Source of the DNA: Siphonodentalium dalli
Lineage: Eukaryota > Mollusca > Scaphopoda > Gadilida > Siphonodentaliidae
NCBI GenBank assembly: GCA_032622095.1
Contig: CP136064.1
Location: forward strand, 214,040,205 to 214,104,204
DNA: 64,000 nucleotides
Direction: 5' to 3'
Shown here: positions 39,245 through 52,748 of the stretch, in pieces
How positions within the stretch are numbered: position 1 is the first letter of the stretch
Layout of the letters: each line of letters starts with the position of its first letter
Notes under the pieces: generated by a model
What the model saw: only the letters and a program-made list of their open reading frames with translations
Told to the model about the DNA's origin: nothing
Database searches by the model: none
Translations under genes and position numbers: made by a program

Positions 39245-40465
39245 GGATTTCTATATATGAAAAGAGAGCATAACTCCGTCAAACATCATCGGACCATGAC
39301 CAAATACGAACTTGATCTGTGTCTTCTCAATGTGAAACATGCAAAACATATCAAGATATACTGAATATTGCTCAAGTTATTATCCGCAAAACATAAAAAA
39401 TGATCATTTCTAAGTGAAAAAAGGGACATAACTCCATTAAAATTCACCGGGCCGTAACCAAATTCAAATGCCTATTCTCAAATTTGAGCAAGTACCAAAT
39501 ATCAAGAAATTATGTTGAGTATTGCACAAGTTATGAATTGGACAACCCGGCTTGACGGACGGACATGTTGATTATAATAGTCCTCCAACAAATCAGGGGA
39601 CAAAAGGGGACAAATTACGCCGGAAATTTTCAGACTGAACCCAAATTCAAACTTGACATGTATTGTGTTGTGAATAACCCGCATATTAAATTTGAAAGTT
39701 ACTGAATAGTCATAACGTGAGTTATCATCCAAACAACAAACATAATCAGCATATTCTAAGTCGAAAAATGGTATATAACTCCGCCAGAAATGGTCGGATC
39801 GGAATCAAATTCAAACTCGATCTGTATTTTCTCATTTGAAGGCAGCATACCAAGTTTCATCAAATTCTGTCGAATATTATTCAACTAAGTTAACATCCAA
39901 CAACAAAATAATCGGCATATTCTAAATTGGGGAATAACTCCGCTAGAAATGGTCGAACTGGATCCAAATTCGAACTCGATCTGGACTTTCTTATATGAAG
40001 GCAACATACAAGTTTCATCAAATTATGTTAAGGGGGTACTGCACACTAAATCCGGCCATTTATGGGGCCATCAGTTTTATACTCAACATAATGAATGCAA
40101 CAAATGAATGAATTTGAGCCACGGATTAGTGCAAAATACACTCATATGCTCTATAAATAATGCAAATGATGAAATTATAATGAAAATGAATTTATGACTC
40201 CAGCCTTTTAATCGTTTTCATTATAAGTACCATGTTGTTTGCATCGTTCATAGAGCACATGAGTGTATTTTGCACTAATCCATTTCTCAAATTCAATCAT
40301 TTGTTGCATATATTCTGTAAAGTATAAAAGGAGATGGTCCCATAAATGGCTAGATTTAGTGTACATTTCGCCTTTAAATACTATTCAAGTTATCAAACGT
40401 TTCGCGCGGGTGGTCACGCAGCCGGACGCGTAGGTGGCCTGGCGGACGGACGTCACTCCTTTATA
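39245..40465 (+). repeat. Pearl-like repeat, type B variant, multi-monomer
   Basis: Monomers of about 150 bp with CATAACTCCgycA, AACTCGATCTG and a TTCAAGTTATCA end are repeated about five times. Internal tails are at 39550 (GACGGACGGACATG) and 40430 (GGCGGACGGACG). A family 3 MITE interrupts it at 40028-40377. Confidence 0.65.
40028..40377 (+). mobile_element. TTAA-flanked MITE, family 3
   Basis: TTAA/GGGGGTACTGCACACTAAAT to TTTAGTGTACATTTCGCCT/TTAA. It interrupts a pearl-like tandem repeat: removing the element and one TTAA restores AAATTATGTTAAATACTATT, the expected monomer sequence. Confidence 0.87.
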
Positions 40466-42054
40466 TAGTCCCTGGCGACAACTATGGTTTTAGAGATGTA
40501 TTTATAGACAGGGTTTAAATTATAGATGACGGATCCTACCATGGCCTTTGACGGATAATTTACATTCGAGAGATAATGACTGTAAAAGGTCGATTGCTCT
40601 GGCATAAATTCACAAAGTTTACTCAACCTTGAGGGAATCGTATCATCACGTGGTTCGCAGATGTTCAGTTTGATTACCTCTCCATGCTTGGTTCCTTCAT
40701 TTCATATACATCCACATACACACTTAATGTGTAGATCTATAGCAGTGGATATTGTAATTTATGCAAGATAAACACGCGGTCATCCTCCAGTTCACTAACA
40801 GAACCACAAATCAGCGCCAAGATCGAATTATGGATGGCAGTTTGATAAATCGGTCTGTCGAAAATTGAAACTATAATGAGGGCTGCGCCTTTTCTAACTA
40901 TCTCGCGGTTACTGGTCAATGCCCATGTCGAGATTTACGATTAACATAAGGCAAATTTTACCAAAATCTCACTTCGTGTTATCTTGTTAAGGGTCAGATG
41001 CACGTTTGGTCAAAATTTCCTAGAATTTCTAAATGTATTTTCTCAAATTCTGTCAGGAATTTATTTGTGAAATTTGGTACAAGCGATTATTGTGATATAA
41101 TATTTAAGAACCATCGAAAAATTGGTTATTATAATCTCATTTACTTCACTGTTATGGCATGGAAAATATTTAAAATTTCACCGTTTTCAGGTACCAAGAA
41201 CTTCTGTAAATTAGATTTCTTTCAAAAGTGCAGTTCATATATCCATGATATCATATTTGAAGATCATGAGGAGACTTAATTTTTCTTGATTCATGAAATT
41301 TTATGATTATTTTCACTTATAGAAAGACAACTACCCACAAATCATTTTCTATATTTGAGAATTGTCATGTCATTCATGTTCAATGAAAAATTAGGCTGAG
41401 ATGAGTTCTGGGTCAGTCTTCATAACCAAGTTAAGCGCACAACCATATCTCTTACCACTGGCCTAATTTCCTGTTGATTGTGCACTGCTTGAGTGGACCA
41501 CACTACATATCAACATTTCTTTTCATTTGGCTGGAATATTTGTGACTGCTTATTCTTCATTATAATATATGGGGGTAAGACACTATAGTATTCAATTAAA
41601 AATCTAACTCCACAAAATGATACAAATAAAGCCTCTCATGGAGTCAAGACAATAAGCTGTTTGGTGATTGGGGTGTTGTGGGAAATTATTAATTATTCTA
41701 GCAGTTCTTGGTACCGAAAGGGACAACAAAGAAAATAATATTTTCAACCACCCAAATGTATTATATGTTTTTGTCACCTCTTAATACTAGCTCAGATTCT
41801 GCAAACAATGAAGATGATATGTGAAATTCAAGATTTTTCGCCAGATAGATCCAGAGAAATTCTTTGTTGAAAATCTCACGCCATATTTGGCTGTATTTAT
41901 GGAAAACGTGCATCTCCGTCTTAATCAAAACAGTTGGCAACAAGAGCACCGCTATGGCGTGGCAAAATATGCCCTTTATCCATTTCGAAATGTACTTCCG
42001 CAAAATAAAATAATAATTTGAGCTAACAAAGAATATCTGATATAACCCTATGCC
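40466..42054. other. Intergenic, nothing convincing
   Basis: One longer open frame (40998-41279) is low in complexity and unlike any family I know. A weak inverted repeat is listed separately. Confidence 0.5.
41191..41725. repeat. Weak inverted repeat
   Basis: AGGTACCAAGAACTTCTG at 41191 and AGCAGTTCTTGGTACCG at 41699 face each other. The arms are short and no target duplication is visible. Confidence 0.35.
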
Positions 42055-42135
42055 AAAATGCGGTCAAATTTTAATTCGAAAAATGGCCGTAATTCATGTG
42101 AAAATAACTGGACAGAACCTATATTCGAACATGGC

Positions 42136-44057
42136 CTGGGCCCTGTTTCATGAAGGCAACTTATGACATAGTTGGGACTTAAGATGGTCATAAGTTCAAC
42201 CTTCAGTCATCAGTGCGTTTCACGAACAAAGTCTTAACCTAGGATGGTCTTAACTTTGGTCTTAACTTTAAGACTGGTGTGAGGTGTCATAAGATAATCT
42301 TAAAGTTAAGACCTACGTTGTGATCCGCAGTTGGTCCGAAATGTGGATGGGATCTAGTTCATGTATATATTATTATAAACACATTTAACTGAATAACACC
42401 TTGCTAGCACGGAGGGGTGTTTCAGAAATGGTAGTAATTAATAACCAACTGGTAAGCTATAGCAGTGACGTGGTCAGTGGTTGCAAGATTGGCGGGGTGT
42501 CGGCTACTAACTGTAAACCGCCAAGACCGGGCTATATATACATTTCTAATTGCTGTAACACAAATAATATATTTACAGAGTTGAACATCATTTGCGATTC
42601 AAATCACACAATCGCACTGTAGACAATAATCATGTTGAGACAATCAGTCCGAACATTTTCACATCGAGGATAATAGTGAATGATTTATACTCATTTTTTT
42701 TGTATATAAATGCTTATGTCAGCTATTATTATTATTTACTTGCCTTTCTATGTTATTATGTTATAATTTGATTGTAAAATGTATTGTATATGTACCCCGT
42801 ATATATATCGGCAAGATAATAATACATAATATGTGTTATTTTATTATTATTATGTATATTATCATAATCAATTAACTATGAAATAAAAAGATATATAGCA
42901 TGTATATAGTATACGGACCGCGCGGGCACACCGGGATCCGCGAAAGAACATATAATATCACTGTGAACTGGTCCACAGACCCCTGGGGGAATTACTAAAA
43001 TACCAATATAGACTATACAAGTATATATTGGTATTTTAGTAATTTTCACCAGGGGCCTGTGAACCGGCCGTCTGTTCACGTGTTGTTAATTATAAACGCT
43101 CTTTATTAGAAGTCGTTGATTTGGTTTTTATTAAAACATATGTGCAGAATGTCGTTCAACGTAACGTACTTCGAAGTTCATACGCAGTTTGTTAATTATA
43201 ACAGGCGTTTAGCACATTTGTCAACAGAACCAGAGCAAATGGCATTAACATCATTTATATATGGCTTCTACAAGTATGTCTCAGATTGGAAATAAGTCTA
43301 TTTGGAGCACAATATGAAGTCCTATTCACATTATAGCAATATAAATAAAGAGCGTTTTGTGTTAGTATTCCATGAATGTTGGCAATCAATAAAGAGCGTT
43401 TAGCTCAGTGCTTCCATTTTGGTGTATTGTATGTGTATGCCGTCGTGGCGACATATTCGGTTTCCTGGTATTATAGATGCTTCAAAGACGTATAATGTAT
43501 TAGAACCTAAAATCAGCATTGAAAGGAGCGAACATATGTCTCGCGTCGCCTTAATGGCATGTTATATGGGTGAAGGTTCACATTCTGAGTTACGATGTAT
43601 AAGTCCCTTTAATAACTGAAATAATATATTTGAGCTCGTTACGTTTGTATAAAATAGGCATTGGAAGCATGCAGCTATGTGTGGATGGGGTCTGACGCGA
43701 AAACACAGTTAAAAGGCGCGCTCGTGCAGTTAAGTGTGCACCAGTCATTATACTGATTATCGCCCTTGCATTAAAATATTATAATTATTCATAGACACGC
43801 CCTAGTATCTGTCACCAGACACTGTACCTAGGCATATAACATACACAGAACCAACATTTTCTGTGCATAGCTGTAATAAATTGTCGAGAGCCAGTCTAAA
43901 AGCGCGCGAACTTAATTACTACTTAAGTAGGACTTAATCTTGTTTTGTGAAACGCGTTCTTGAAACGGAAAAGTTACATCATAAGATCCACCTTAGATCT
44001 TAGATTAAGTCCATCTTAAGATAATCTTATGACATTGCTTCATGAAACAGGCCCCTG
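42136..44057. mobile_element. PIF/Harbinger-like element with CTG duplication, 1.9 kb
   Basis: The tips are GGCCCTGTTTCATGAAG and, inverted, GGGCCTGTTTCATGAAG, flanked by CTG on both sides. It splits a pearl-like repeat whose intact form is at 44160-44330 (TGGCCTGTACTTTTAGCTGG). Subterminal regions are rich in TTAAGAC/GTCTTAA words. The interior has a hairpin (42985-43052) and several AATAAAGAGCGTT fragments. No transposase. Confidence 0.8.
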
Positions 44058-44380
44058 TAGTTTTAGCTGGAAAACACACATACCAACTTTGGTTCTGATC
44101 AAATTATCCAAACGGGAGTTGTCTCTCGGAAACCAAAAATGTTAACAGTCGTCAAATACTAAGTCGGAAAAGGGCCATAACGCATGTAAAAATAATAGGA
44201 CGGAACCCATATTCGAACGTGGCCTGTACTTTTAGCTGGGAAATACACATACTAACTTTGGTTCAGATCAAATAATCCAAATTGGAGTTATCGATCGGGA
44301 AACGAAAAACATTAACGGACGGACAGACGAACGGCTAGAGGAATACGGGCGTCCGTCTGTATGTCCGTCCAGACAGGCAG
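44058..44380 (+). repeat. Pearl-like repeat, type B variant, right part of split copy
   Basis: It continues the monomer cut at 42138, then has a full monomer at 44160-44300 and a tail GGACGGACAGACGAACGG with a nearby inverted GTCCGTCTGTATGTCCGTCC. Confidence 0.62.
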
Positions 44381-45531
44381 GCGGACGGACCAGGCTATGG
44401 TCTTACAATCTCGTCCAAATACGGATACGATAGGCGAGAATCGCATGCGTTTTGATATGTCGATGCCGTCTGGAGAGTTTGGCGGGACCAGCATCCCGTC
44501 TCGATTTGCTCAGTCTACCCTTGATGCTATAAAGTGGTAGCCGCGGGCGCTTATATATAGAGTTGTTTTTATGAGCCATCAGGCCCCCGCGGCAGCGGTC
44601 GCTGGCGCGACCTGACTGCCTCGATATCAATTTGAAAAAGGGGTGACGTTGCTTAACGCGCCTGCGGCGCTTCAATAACAGTTTGAATTTTGTGTTTCCC
44701 AACAGAGACAGTGAAGTCCGCCTCCCCCAAGCCCACCCACCCTAAAAGTGATTTTTCCTATAGTGTTTTTGAAACGTGTCTCTTTGTGGTGTCATTCTTT
44801 TGGTATGATTTTTTACTAAATAACGGGTATGTTAGAGTTACATTTCTTTGAATTTTACAATCGAAACATATTCGCATGCGATGCTGAGTCACGCGGGACA
44901 CGGCAAACTAAATCGCGCGCAAATTGGCTTGCGATTTTTCAGCATCCCACCCCATTTGGCATGCGATAGCGTTTGTACTAGGTGGACGGACAGACGGACA
45001 AACTGATTACATAATACGACATTTTTTCAAAAGGGCGTATAAAATAGATATCGTGTCGGTGCGGACATTGCAAGATACTGACGATGATCTCATCAAACGG
45101 AAAGTTGGCAGACCAAAGAATATAGAAATCACGTGATAACTATTACACGCCCATTTGGTGGCATATATACAGTTGGGGGAATAAGCCATTCAAAATTTGC
45201 AATTCTGATTCTGATCCCGCTCGAAAAATTAACATTTTTCTTGCATACATTGTACTCGATTCTAGATTAGCGATGTTCATAAGAGTCGATAACATTTCCA
45301 CAATAGCACCCACACGTACAAGACAAAATACCCCCCTCTAAGTTCTGAACATCTCATGAACAGTCTGGTATGCGGATTACCTTTACTGCAGCTCGACGAT
45401 TATACGTTGGTATTACAAGGAAGAGTATATGAAAATGCCACACCATATGTCTAGTAAGGCTTCCACTTAGGCAAGTCAGCACTTAGTTCTGCAAAAGGAT
45501 CAATGTTCTAACATATATACGCGATGTAGGC
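44381..45531. other. Intergenic, repeat-derived
   Basis: A GC-richer part (44500-44660, CCCCCGCGGCAGCGGTCGCT) and a further GACGGACAGACGGACA tail at 44985-45000 suggest decayed pearl-like repeats. No gene. Confidence 0.45.
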
Positions 45532-46864
45532 TTAAAACCCCTGTCACACTCAGGCCGGCGCTCTCACTGCGCTGCAAAAGTTTCCTTTGGGGGTGTCAAC
45601 CTTGGGAAATTTCAACTGCACCCCCTTGAGTTAGAATCAGACCGAACACAAGTTTTGCATAATTCCATTTGCACCCCCACCCCCCCCACCCCTTGCACCT
45701 TAGTGTTTATGCCTAATATCCTATATCTTCATAAACCATGGTTCTATATTCCCGGTATGAGAACATTCAGATATTTTAACCTGAAACCTTGCATAAATCA
45801 TAATATCTAGTGGTCTAACTCCATACAATTGCACACGGCTACGGGCAAGAGACCACGACATCACCGAGCTGACCATCGTTGTTCGGTCGGTGTGAGAAAA
45901 TTTTGAAATTCGATCAAGAAAATCGCAAATCCTAGCATCCAGACTGGCCTCAACTAAAGCTTTTCTATAGTGTTGGACATTTCAAACCTCATACCCCCCT
46001 CAGGTTGTAAAATTCTCCAACTGATGACCACAAGTTTGACCAAATGTAGTAAAATATTGTTAAACTTATTAGCATTTTTGTATTGGCCACAAGGGAGAGG
46101 CAATGACACACCAGGCCATCATGTTTCGGCCCGGTGTGCGAAAATTTTGTAATCTGAACAAGAAAATCTTGAGCGCGTTACCATTTCTGACATTGGTTCT
46201 CTTGTTTTAACAGATTGAAAATTTCTGACAATTTTCAGCGCTTCCACTGTGCGTTACTCGTATTTTGATACTTTTTCCACTCAAAGCAAAAGCCAACCTG
46301 ATCGCAGCGGAGTGTGACAGTGGTATGAGCAGACCGCATTTCAAAGTGGGATTGTACTGTAAACCAGAGTCGCAGTGGCAGCACAATGTGGACGTTCTAT
46401 GAGCGGGAACCAGTCCATAACACCCCATGACAGCGCAATAAGTTTTGGACAGAGCCTCATTGAGCGTATTAAAGACGGGAAAGGCACGTAGTGAGAATTT
46501 GATTAAGCTTACTGCAGTCACAAAAGACAAGATAAATTTCTTGCTGCGATCACGAGAAGCTAATATGCACTCTTGCTACGTCCACATAACGCTCACGTCG
46601 CTCGCTTGGCGCTTTGTGCTGTGCTGTCACGGCGACAGTACTACGCCCTGGCCAGAACGCCGAGTCTCTGCGCTTGTTTTGTGCATGCATAAAACAAGCG
46701 CGGCGCTCTGGCACCTATGGGCGACCATGGAGATCCTCGCCCGTTGTAGCCAGTGTCCACTGCGTCACCAATCGGTTCTTGGAGACCTTAGTGCGTTTAG
46801 GTGGCCGCTTTGGTTCTTTTGCAGCGCAATGAGAGCGCCGGCCTGAGTGTGACAGGGGCTTTAA
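45532..46864. mobile_element. TTAA-flanked element, family 5, 1.3 kb
   Basis: TTAA/AACCCCTGTCACACTCAGGC at the left and GCCTGAGTGTGACAGGGGCT/TTAA at the right. The terminal repeats are about 45 bp (through GGCGCTCTCAyTGCGCTGCA). The element is GC-rich at both ends. Open frames inside (46207-46846) overlap on both strands and match no protein I know. Confidence 0.82.
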
Positions 46865-47407
46865 CGTGGTCGATTGCATTGTTGGAAAGTTGTTAATAAC
46901 ATCTTGTTTATTATAAACAAAACAAGTATCTTAAGCGGCCAAAGAAACAGACAGCTTTCGCAAGTGGAGAGCATTTGTGGGCTCAGGTAGCGTAAATAAC
47001 ATTTCAACTATGATATATAAGAGAGCTGTAACACTTAAGAAAGAGCACTATAGAAGAAAAGGAAGCTCATTAAATAAAAGAATAAACAAGTCCGTAAAGG
47101 TGTTACCACTCTCATTAAATATATATTAAGAAGAAACTTGTACGCCATTGATGGTATCTAAAACTATATATAATCGGGATTCATGATTAGATAGCAATTG
47201 GTATATAACCTGAGTCACACGTTAGGATTATATTTCGAAATGAGTATCCTAATATAATCGAAAGAAGGATAACCGGAGCCAACTACTAAATATATCTCCC
47301 ATTGGAATGATTATTTTGACTAAATTTAATAACAGAGATATTCAGGAATAAAAACAAAATATAAAATCCAGTTTTGTCCTCAGAAGTACCGGAGAAGTTT
47401 TATTTAA

Positions 47408-47622
47408 TTAACCCTTTCAGTGCCAAGTCCGATTTTTGTATCAACCCATATTTCCTTGATCATATTTCAATTTTATTGATTATAATAATGTGATACATTG
47501 ATGGAAAAAGCTCTAAGAGGTCTTTCCATCAATGTATCACATTATTATAATCAATAAATTTGAAAAATGATCAAGGAAATATGGGTTGATACACAAATCG
47601 GACTTGGCACTGAAAGGGTTAA
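47408..47622. mobile_element. piggyBac-type foldback MITE (TTAA/CCC ends)
   Basis: TTAA/CCCTTTCAGTGCCAAGTC and its exact inverse flank a near-perfect 207 bp palindrome with a short loop around 47515. The TTAA target and CCC-starting tips are those of piggyBac elements. Confidence 0.88.
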
Positions 47623-50511
47623 AGTCCAGCTGAACTGTAACCTAATTTGAGTATTGATATATCACCCCGTGTGTATCTAAGTCCCCTTAACACAAATCCG
47701 CAAAAAATCCCGTCAAAATATCCTGCAATTATTTTTTATATCTTGGGAACGAAACAGTCGCCGAAGATTTGTTTTCATTTTGCACTGCGCGCACATGGCT
47801 ACTGGAGGAGCACGTGACATGACGTCACGAAGGGATCACAAATGCACAGTTCTGCTTTGCGTCATTGGCAACGTGCGGCTATAATGGCGATGGCAGGTCA
47901 GCGCTAACGTTGTAAAGATGATTTTGATCTTGCTGCATTCGAGCCTGATGCCAATGATCCTCCACATATCGGCGAGAGACCATTGACCGACGATCCGACA
48001 ATAAATCATCGTATCCATGGACCATGCATTTGCACCGGTTCCCCCTCTTTCGGACCAAAAGTAGAAAGATAGGCTGCTGTACGTTGGTCTAAACGTCAAC
48101 ACATTTCCCAATCCTCAACAATAACTGAATTGAAATTAAAACAGTTAGACAGTTCAGCCTGTATGTGGTGTATAATTTTCAACTTATGTTGTGTCAAGCA
48201 GTTAATTGGGGGGGGACACATCCTTTCACCATTTATGCAGAAACCTATTGCATATCACAAGTAGATCGCTCCATGATTAAATAAACAATTATGTTTTAAC
48301 TTGATATTCACGATACTGGGTATTAAGATTTGTTGGTATGTAATTATTTCATCTAGTCAGTCATGAACGTAGTGAGCAGAAATCCGCAAAAGCTTGACCT
48401 ATATATTCCATTACTAGTAGGCCCTATAATCCTCCAATTAAATGCTCTTTATGTTTAAATTTTTCAACTGGCTTTATTTTGACACCCAAGTTCTCATTGA
48501 GAATGTATGGTCACTAATGGAAGGTAGGTGTGAAACATCAAACATTTTATACTATCAAGAATTTCCAAACTGCTGTCTACGTACCGATACTGACCTGAAT
48601 TATACATGCAGTATCATGCATGGCCTTTAGATTATCATATAAAACACATTTTTTGACAATCTGTCAACAAAACAAAAACCGCAAAAGGCGTACGTATATA
48701 TATATTATTTTCAGTATGTATTATATGTTTATTCACTTTATTGTTTCAAACGAATCAAGACCAGTAACGCACAATCTCCACACGGACCAACTATCTGGGG
48801 GCCTATATAGGCCTATATCTACCACACTCGGTGGAAATGTGGGCGTTCCTGTGCATATGACGAACGTAGTACTTACTAGGCCTATACGGTACTGCGCTTC
48901 GATCACAAATCGAACGATATTTTACGCATGCTACATTCGCAATAACAAAATAGTCCCTCGCGATTGCTGTTCTTATTTTAAAAATAATACCCATACAGTG
49001 GACTGAAGGCATGTTAAAACGTAACATAGTTCCATAATTGATCTATCTTTTACGATAGTAGGTGTTTCATAGTCAACTTTAGACACATTATTGTCGAGTA
49101 TGGATATGAACACGCACGTGTATGACGTTGAGGTTAGGTCAGATGTATAGGTCACATCACCTGCATAATATTTGTTTGTGTTTATAGTTCAAATACCAGT
49201 TTGTTAATGCTCGGTTACTGCTTAATGACTGATGTAGTCATATAAATTCGTAGCCATGTATATAATTCGAAGTACCGTCAAGAATTTCTCTGAACAATTC
49301 GATTGGAATACAAGGAATTTATGTTTTGTTGGTGGAAATATTGGCGAAAAATCGTGACAAACTGACATGATCGACACAGCTCGTAACACGTGGATGCAGG
49401 GCGGTACATTTTCGTCTGATTTCATTTATATGCTTTCACAAATGGACTAATACATTGGTGATATGTTTTGGATTTTAATTATTCGAAAAATTCAATCTGG
49501 TGAGTAGACTTACTAATGATTTTCATTGAATCATTACATTTAAGTTCAGGTTCTAATCGATGTTTACGTCACGTTAGACTAGAATTAACATAGAACAGTC
49601 ACTTATATTACACAGATTGTTGATTGGTAGCCTTGTAAATCATTCTTAATTTTGCATATTGTCATGCATAGCTGACATTTTGTATTGTCAAGGTGCCGAT
49701 TTATGTATTCACGCTTGAGTAGAACAATCACGATTCACACATCGCCGAAAGTAAATCCCCATGTATGATCCATGTACTACGACGTAGCCGTAGGTCTACT
49801 GATACCCCCCCCCCCCCCACACAAGGACCGTGAGTGCATGGGTGTTTATTGGTACCGGTATTCACGTAGATAACATTTTGTTTGACAATGTGAATCACAC
49901 TTTTGTATGTCCCAGCTTGCATTTCACAATATTTGTGAGAGATCCTTCTTCAAAGTGCTTGGAACACAAGCAGAGCTGTATTGTGACAGCCCATTCCAAA
50001 CTCTCGTTGTGGACAAACGCCGTCCACTGTTGTCGAATGGCTGCATTAATTCTTGTGCCACTTGAACATTTATGGCTACAGTTTGCAGCCATGCAGCGAC
50101 GAGTACGTTTTATTCTTCAAAAAAATAAACAACAATAAAAAAAGACGATTTCAAAATACGTGATTTTAAAAACGGCACATGAAATTTCTTCCGTCTTTGT
50201 ACCCTCGGTGACGTCATTTCCGAGTCGCGACGGAAACACCCGATTCAAAAATGACTATTGTAAACAAAGAAGCCGTTTTATTCAAATGTCTGGAAATAGT
50301 ACTTTTTTGTAAAAATGTGAACAAAATGGAAAGGATACATGTTATAAACCTTATTTAGCATGAGTTAAGACATATTTAGATATGTTTGGAGCTAAATTAA
50401 TTGTATTATTCAGCTGGTCCACTTGGTGTTTAAATTGTTTCACACAAACCTCTGTTACTTAGTCAAAAGTACGATATATATACTGGGTTAACCCATTCCG
50501 ATTAAAGGCAC
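47623..50511. other. Intergenic, possible old promoter at 47.8 kb
   Basis: At 47790-47890 there is GCACGTGACATGACGTCACG (E-box plus CRE-like site) ahead of short open frames on both strands, none recognisable. The rest is AT-rich and featureless apart from the poly-C at 49806. Confidence 0.4.
49806..49819. repeat. Poly-C run
   Basis: An uninterrupted run of about 14 C. Similar G or C runs are at 15858-15875, 23138-23150 and 34075-34084. These are likely slippage-prone. Confidence 0.85.
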
Positions 50512-51028
50512 GGGCGGCGTTCGTTGCAGAAATATTCATATTTGTTCAAACCGCCATTAACATAAGGAATATTAAAAAATATATAGTTTTGTTCATATGC
50601 CAAACATAATCAGCGCGTAAATAGTATATTGTCGTCAAGACGTACGATGGTGCACGTAAACAAGAGCCTGCTCGTGTCACAGAAGTTTTGCTTCTGTTTA
50701 CATAACACAACGCAATTCTATTGGTTAATCACATACACATGATATAAACGCTCTTTATTATTTCCATATCAGTAAAACAGTAACATATAACGCTCTTTGT
50801 GTTTACCAAATCCGGATCTAAACAAAAGCCAGGTTCTGTAACGTTTTTTGCTTTTGTTTACATAACAAAGGAAAAAAATTGACAATAACATACTGTGTAT
50901 GCCATATTTCTGATTGGTATAAGAACAAGGTATGTCTATATTTTACTATTCTTTCTGTTTACGGCGGTTTTTGAAGGAGGTGAATATTTTAACAGCATAC
51001 CCACCGCCAACACCGCCCGTATCTTTAA
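50512..51028 (-). mobile_element. TTAA-flanked element, family 1
   Basis: This copy is reversed relative to the first. TTAA is at both ends; left AGGCACGGGCGGCGTTCG and right CCGCCCGTATCT. It contains the paired AACGCTCTTTAT motifs (50745 and 50790) and CATACTGTGTATGCC. No coding frame makes sense. Confidence 0.8.
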
Positions 51029-52268
51029 ATCAGGATACTCATTTTGAAATATACTCCTACCATCGCGTGACACGTGTGATCCCGATTGTACACCAATCTA
51101 TTCTATTCTATTCAACCGTTGCGTATTTGGTGGCATAATATATACTTAACCTGTCAACTAGGATTCCCACGGGCAACAAAATGTTTCCAGAACAATATTT
51201 ACACATATAGCTGAATGTTAGATTAGGTGCATGTGCGTATATAATTGAAAATACACTCAAATATATTGCATACCATACGAAGAGGCAATCCAATTGGCCA
51301 CACCATCGTTGAATGCCAGAGTAGATACAGCACAGGCACGTCCTGCCCCTCGCGGTATAAATCCTGATCACTACAAGCTCTGTTATATGTCTTCTGGTAT
51401 AGGACAACTGACCACACGTCGAAATTGAAGACAATTTAATGGCGACAATAAGTCGATTCTCATGGCAAAGCTTTGATGTAGCAATGTACGGAATTATAGA
51501 TGACTTTGATAAGTGGGTTCACAGGATTAGCTTTTGTGTCTTGGCGGATATCCAGACAGGTAGTTATTATTCTGTTGTTAACATGGATCTAATTGTCGGT
51601 GGACAGTATAGAGTATCAGTGACCAGACATCATCTTTCAGGACTGTCTAACCAACACTTTCAATTTAGCCCAAATGAGAAATATGGCATACCCCTGCAGC
51701 TATTGGGCACTTTCCAATCTCCCCAGAAACTAATGCACTGAACGTTTCTCATGGCAAGAATGACTCTCGTTAACCCAGACTGCTGCCCCATACGTCGTGT
51801 CAGGTGACTCCGATACTTAATATATATAATGTATATAAATGATGTTGGTTACTTCATCGACACTTATGGGCATGGTAAATATCCTTAGTCGCTCCCTGAA
51901 GAAGTTTCTTCCAATGAAATGTTGCTACTAGGCTTTTGTAATGTTCTACTATCGATTATCGTCAAAATATTTCGTTCCCTGTTATTTCGTTTACGACCAA
52001 TGATTCGTTTTTTTTATATTGCTAACGATTAGTTTCCCATATGATACATAACGCGTCGAAACAGTATGTGTATGCTGCCTTTAATGGACTTAATTAGAAC
52101 ATTATCGTTATTATGGTTAAGAAGAAGGAGAGCACGATAATGACGCATGTCTTCTTCCTGAAAGCTCTAATATCTATACTCCACAGCAGCCATCCAATAT
52201 CTTGGCGACCATTCAGTTATATTCAAAGAAACTCAATTATGGAAATATCAGATAAATCTAACAGCCCG
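51029..52268. other. Intergenic, nothing recognised
   Basis: A 100-codon open frame (51439-51741) has no recognisable motif, splice context or neighbour that supports it. Confidence 0.45.
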
Positions 52269-52712
52269 GACCGCACCTGTGGTGTCTTGGGTGATTTGGT
52301 CAGAACAGTGCGGGGGTCCAATGATAACCCACCATGTACGCACTGACGGGGGTCGTGGCCAAACAGAAATGCCGCTATTAACCCATATAATTTACCACAA
52401 TTGCAATATTGTGCCTGACACTGCCCTCAATTACACATTACACGCAGACATAATCGGCGATGGCGGCATTTCTAGTGTTAGTTGCCAGGTCTTCGTGGGC
52501 AATTCGCCCTTGTTCCTTCGCGAATGTAGTCGACTGTAATTTCGCTACATATCTTATTGGAGTTCTTGACGTATACGAGGGCGACATGGGCGTCCGGTCT
52601 GCGTGTCATGTTACTGCAGGCATAATCTTGCAAATATGGCAAGTTATGGGTTAATAGCGGCACTTCTGTTTGGCCGCGACCCCGTCTCACCCTAGACACC
52701 ACAGGCGCGGTC
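52269..52712. mobile_element. Foldback element with about 110 bp terminal repeats
   Basis: GACCGCACCTGTGGTGTCT and its inverse (52694-52712) start arms that include GGCCAAACAGAA and GCCGCTATTAACCCAT. The centre holds TTCGCGAATGTAGTCGACTG. A partial second copy follows. Confidence 0.7.
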
Positions 52713-52748
52713 AGGGCTGTCAGTTTCTTTGGTGGAAAACATATTCGG

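Noticed and set aside
46207-46846. Open frames of 107 and 133 codons on opposite strands
   Set aside because: They lie inside the TTAA family 5 element, overlap each other and include its terminal repeat. No protein motif.
47836-48111. 91-codon - strand frame and an opposing + strand stretch containing DDFDLAAFEPDANDPP
   Set aside because: The + strand stretch looks protein-like and faintly recalls a bivalve protein family, but it has an upstream in-frame stop, no clear acceptor and ends soon. Not enough to call.
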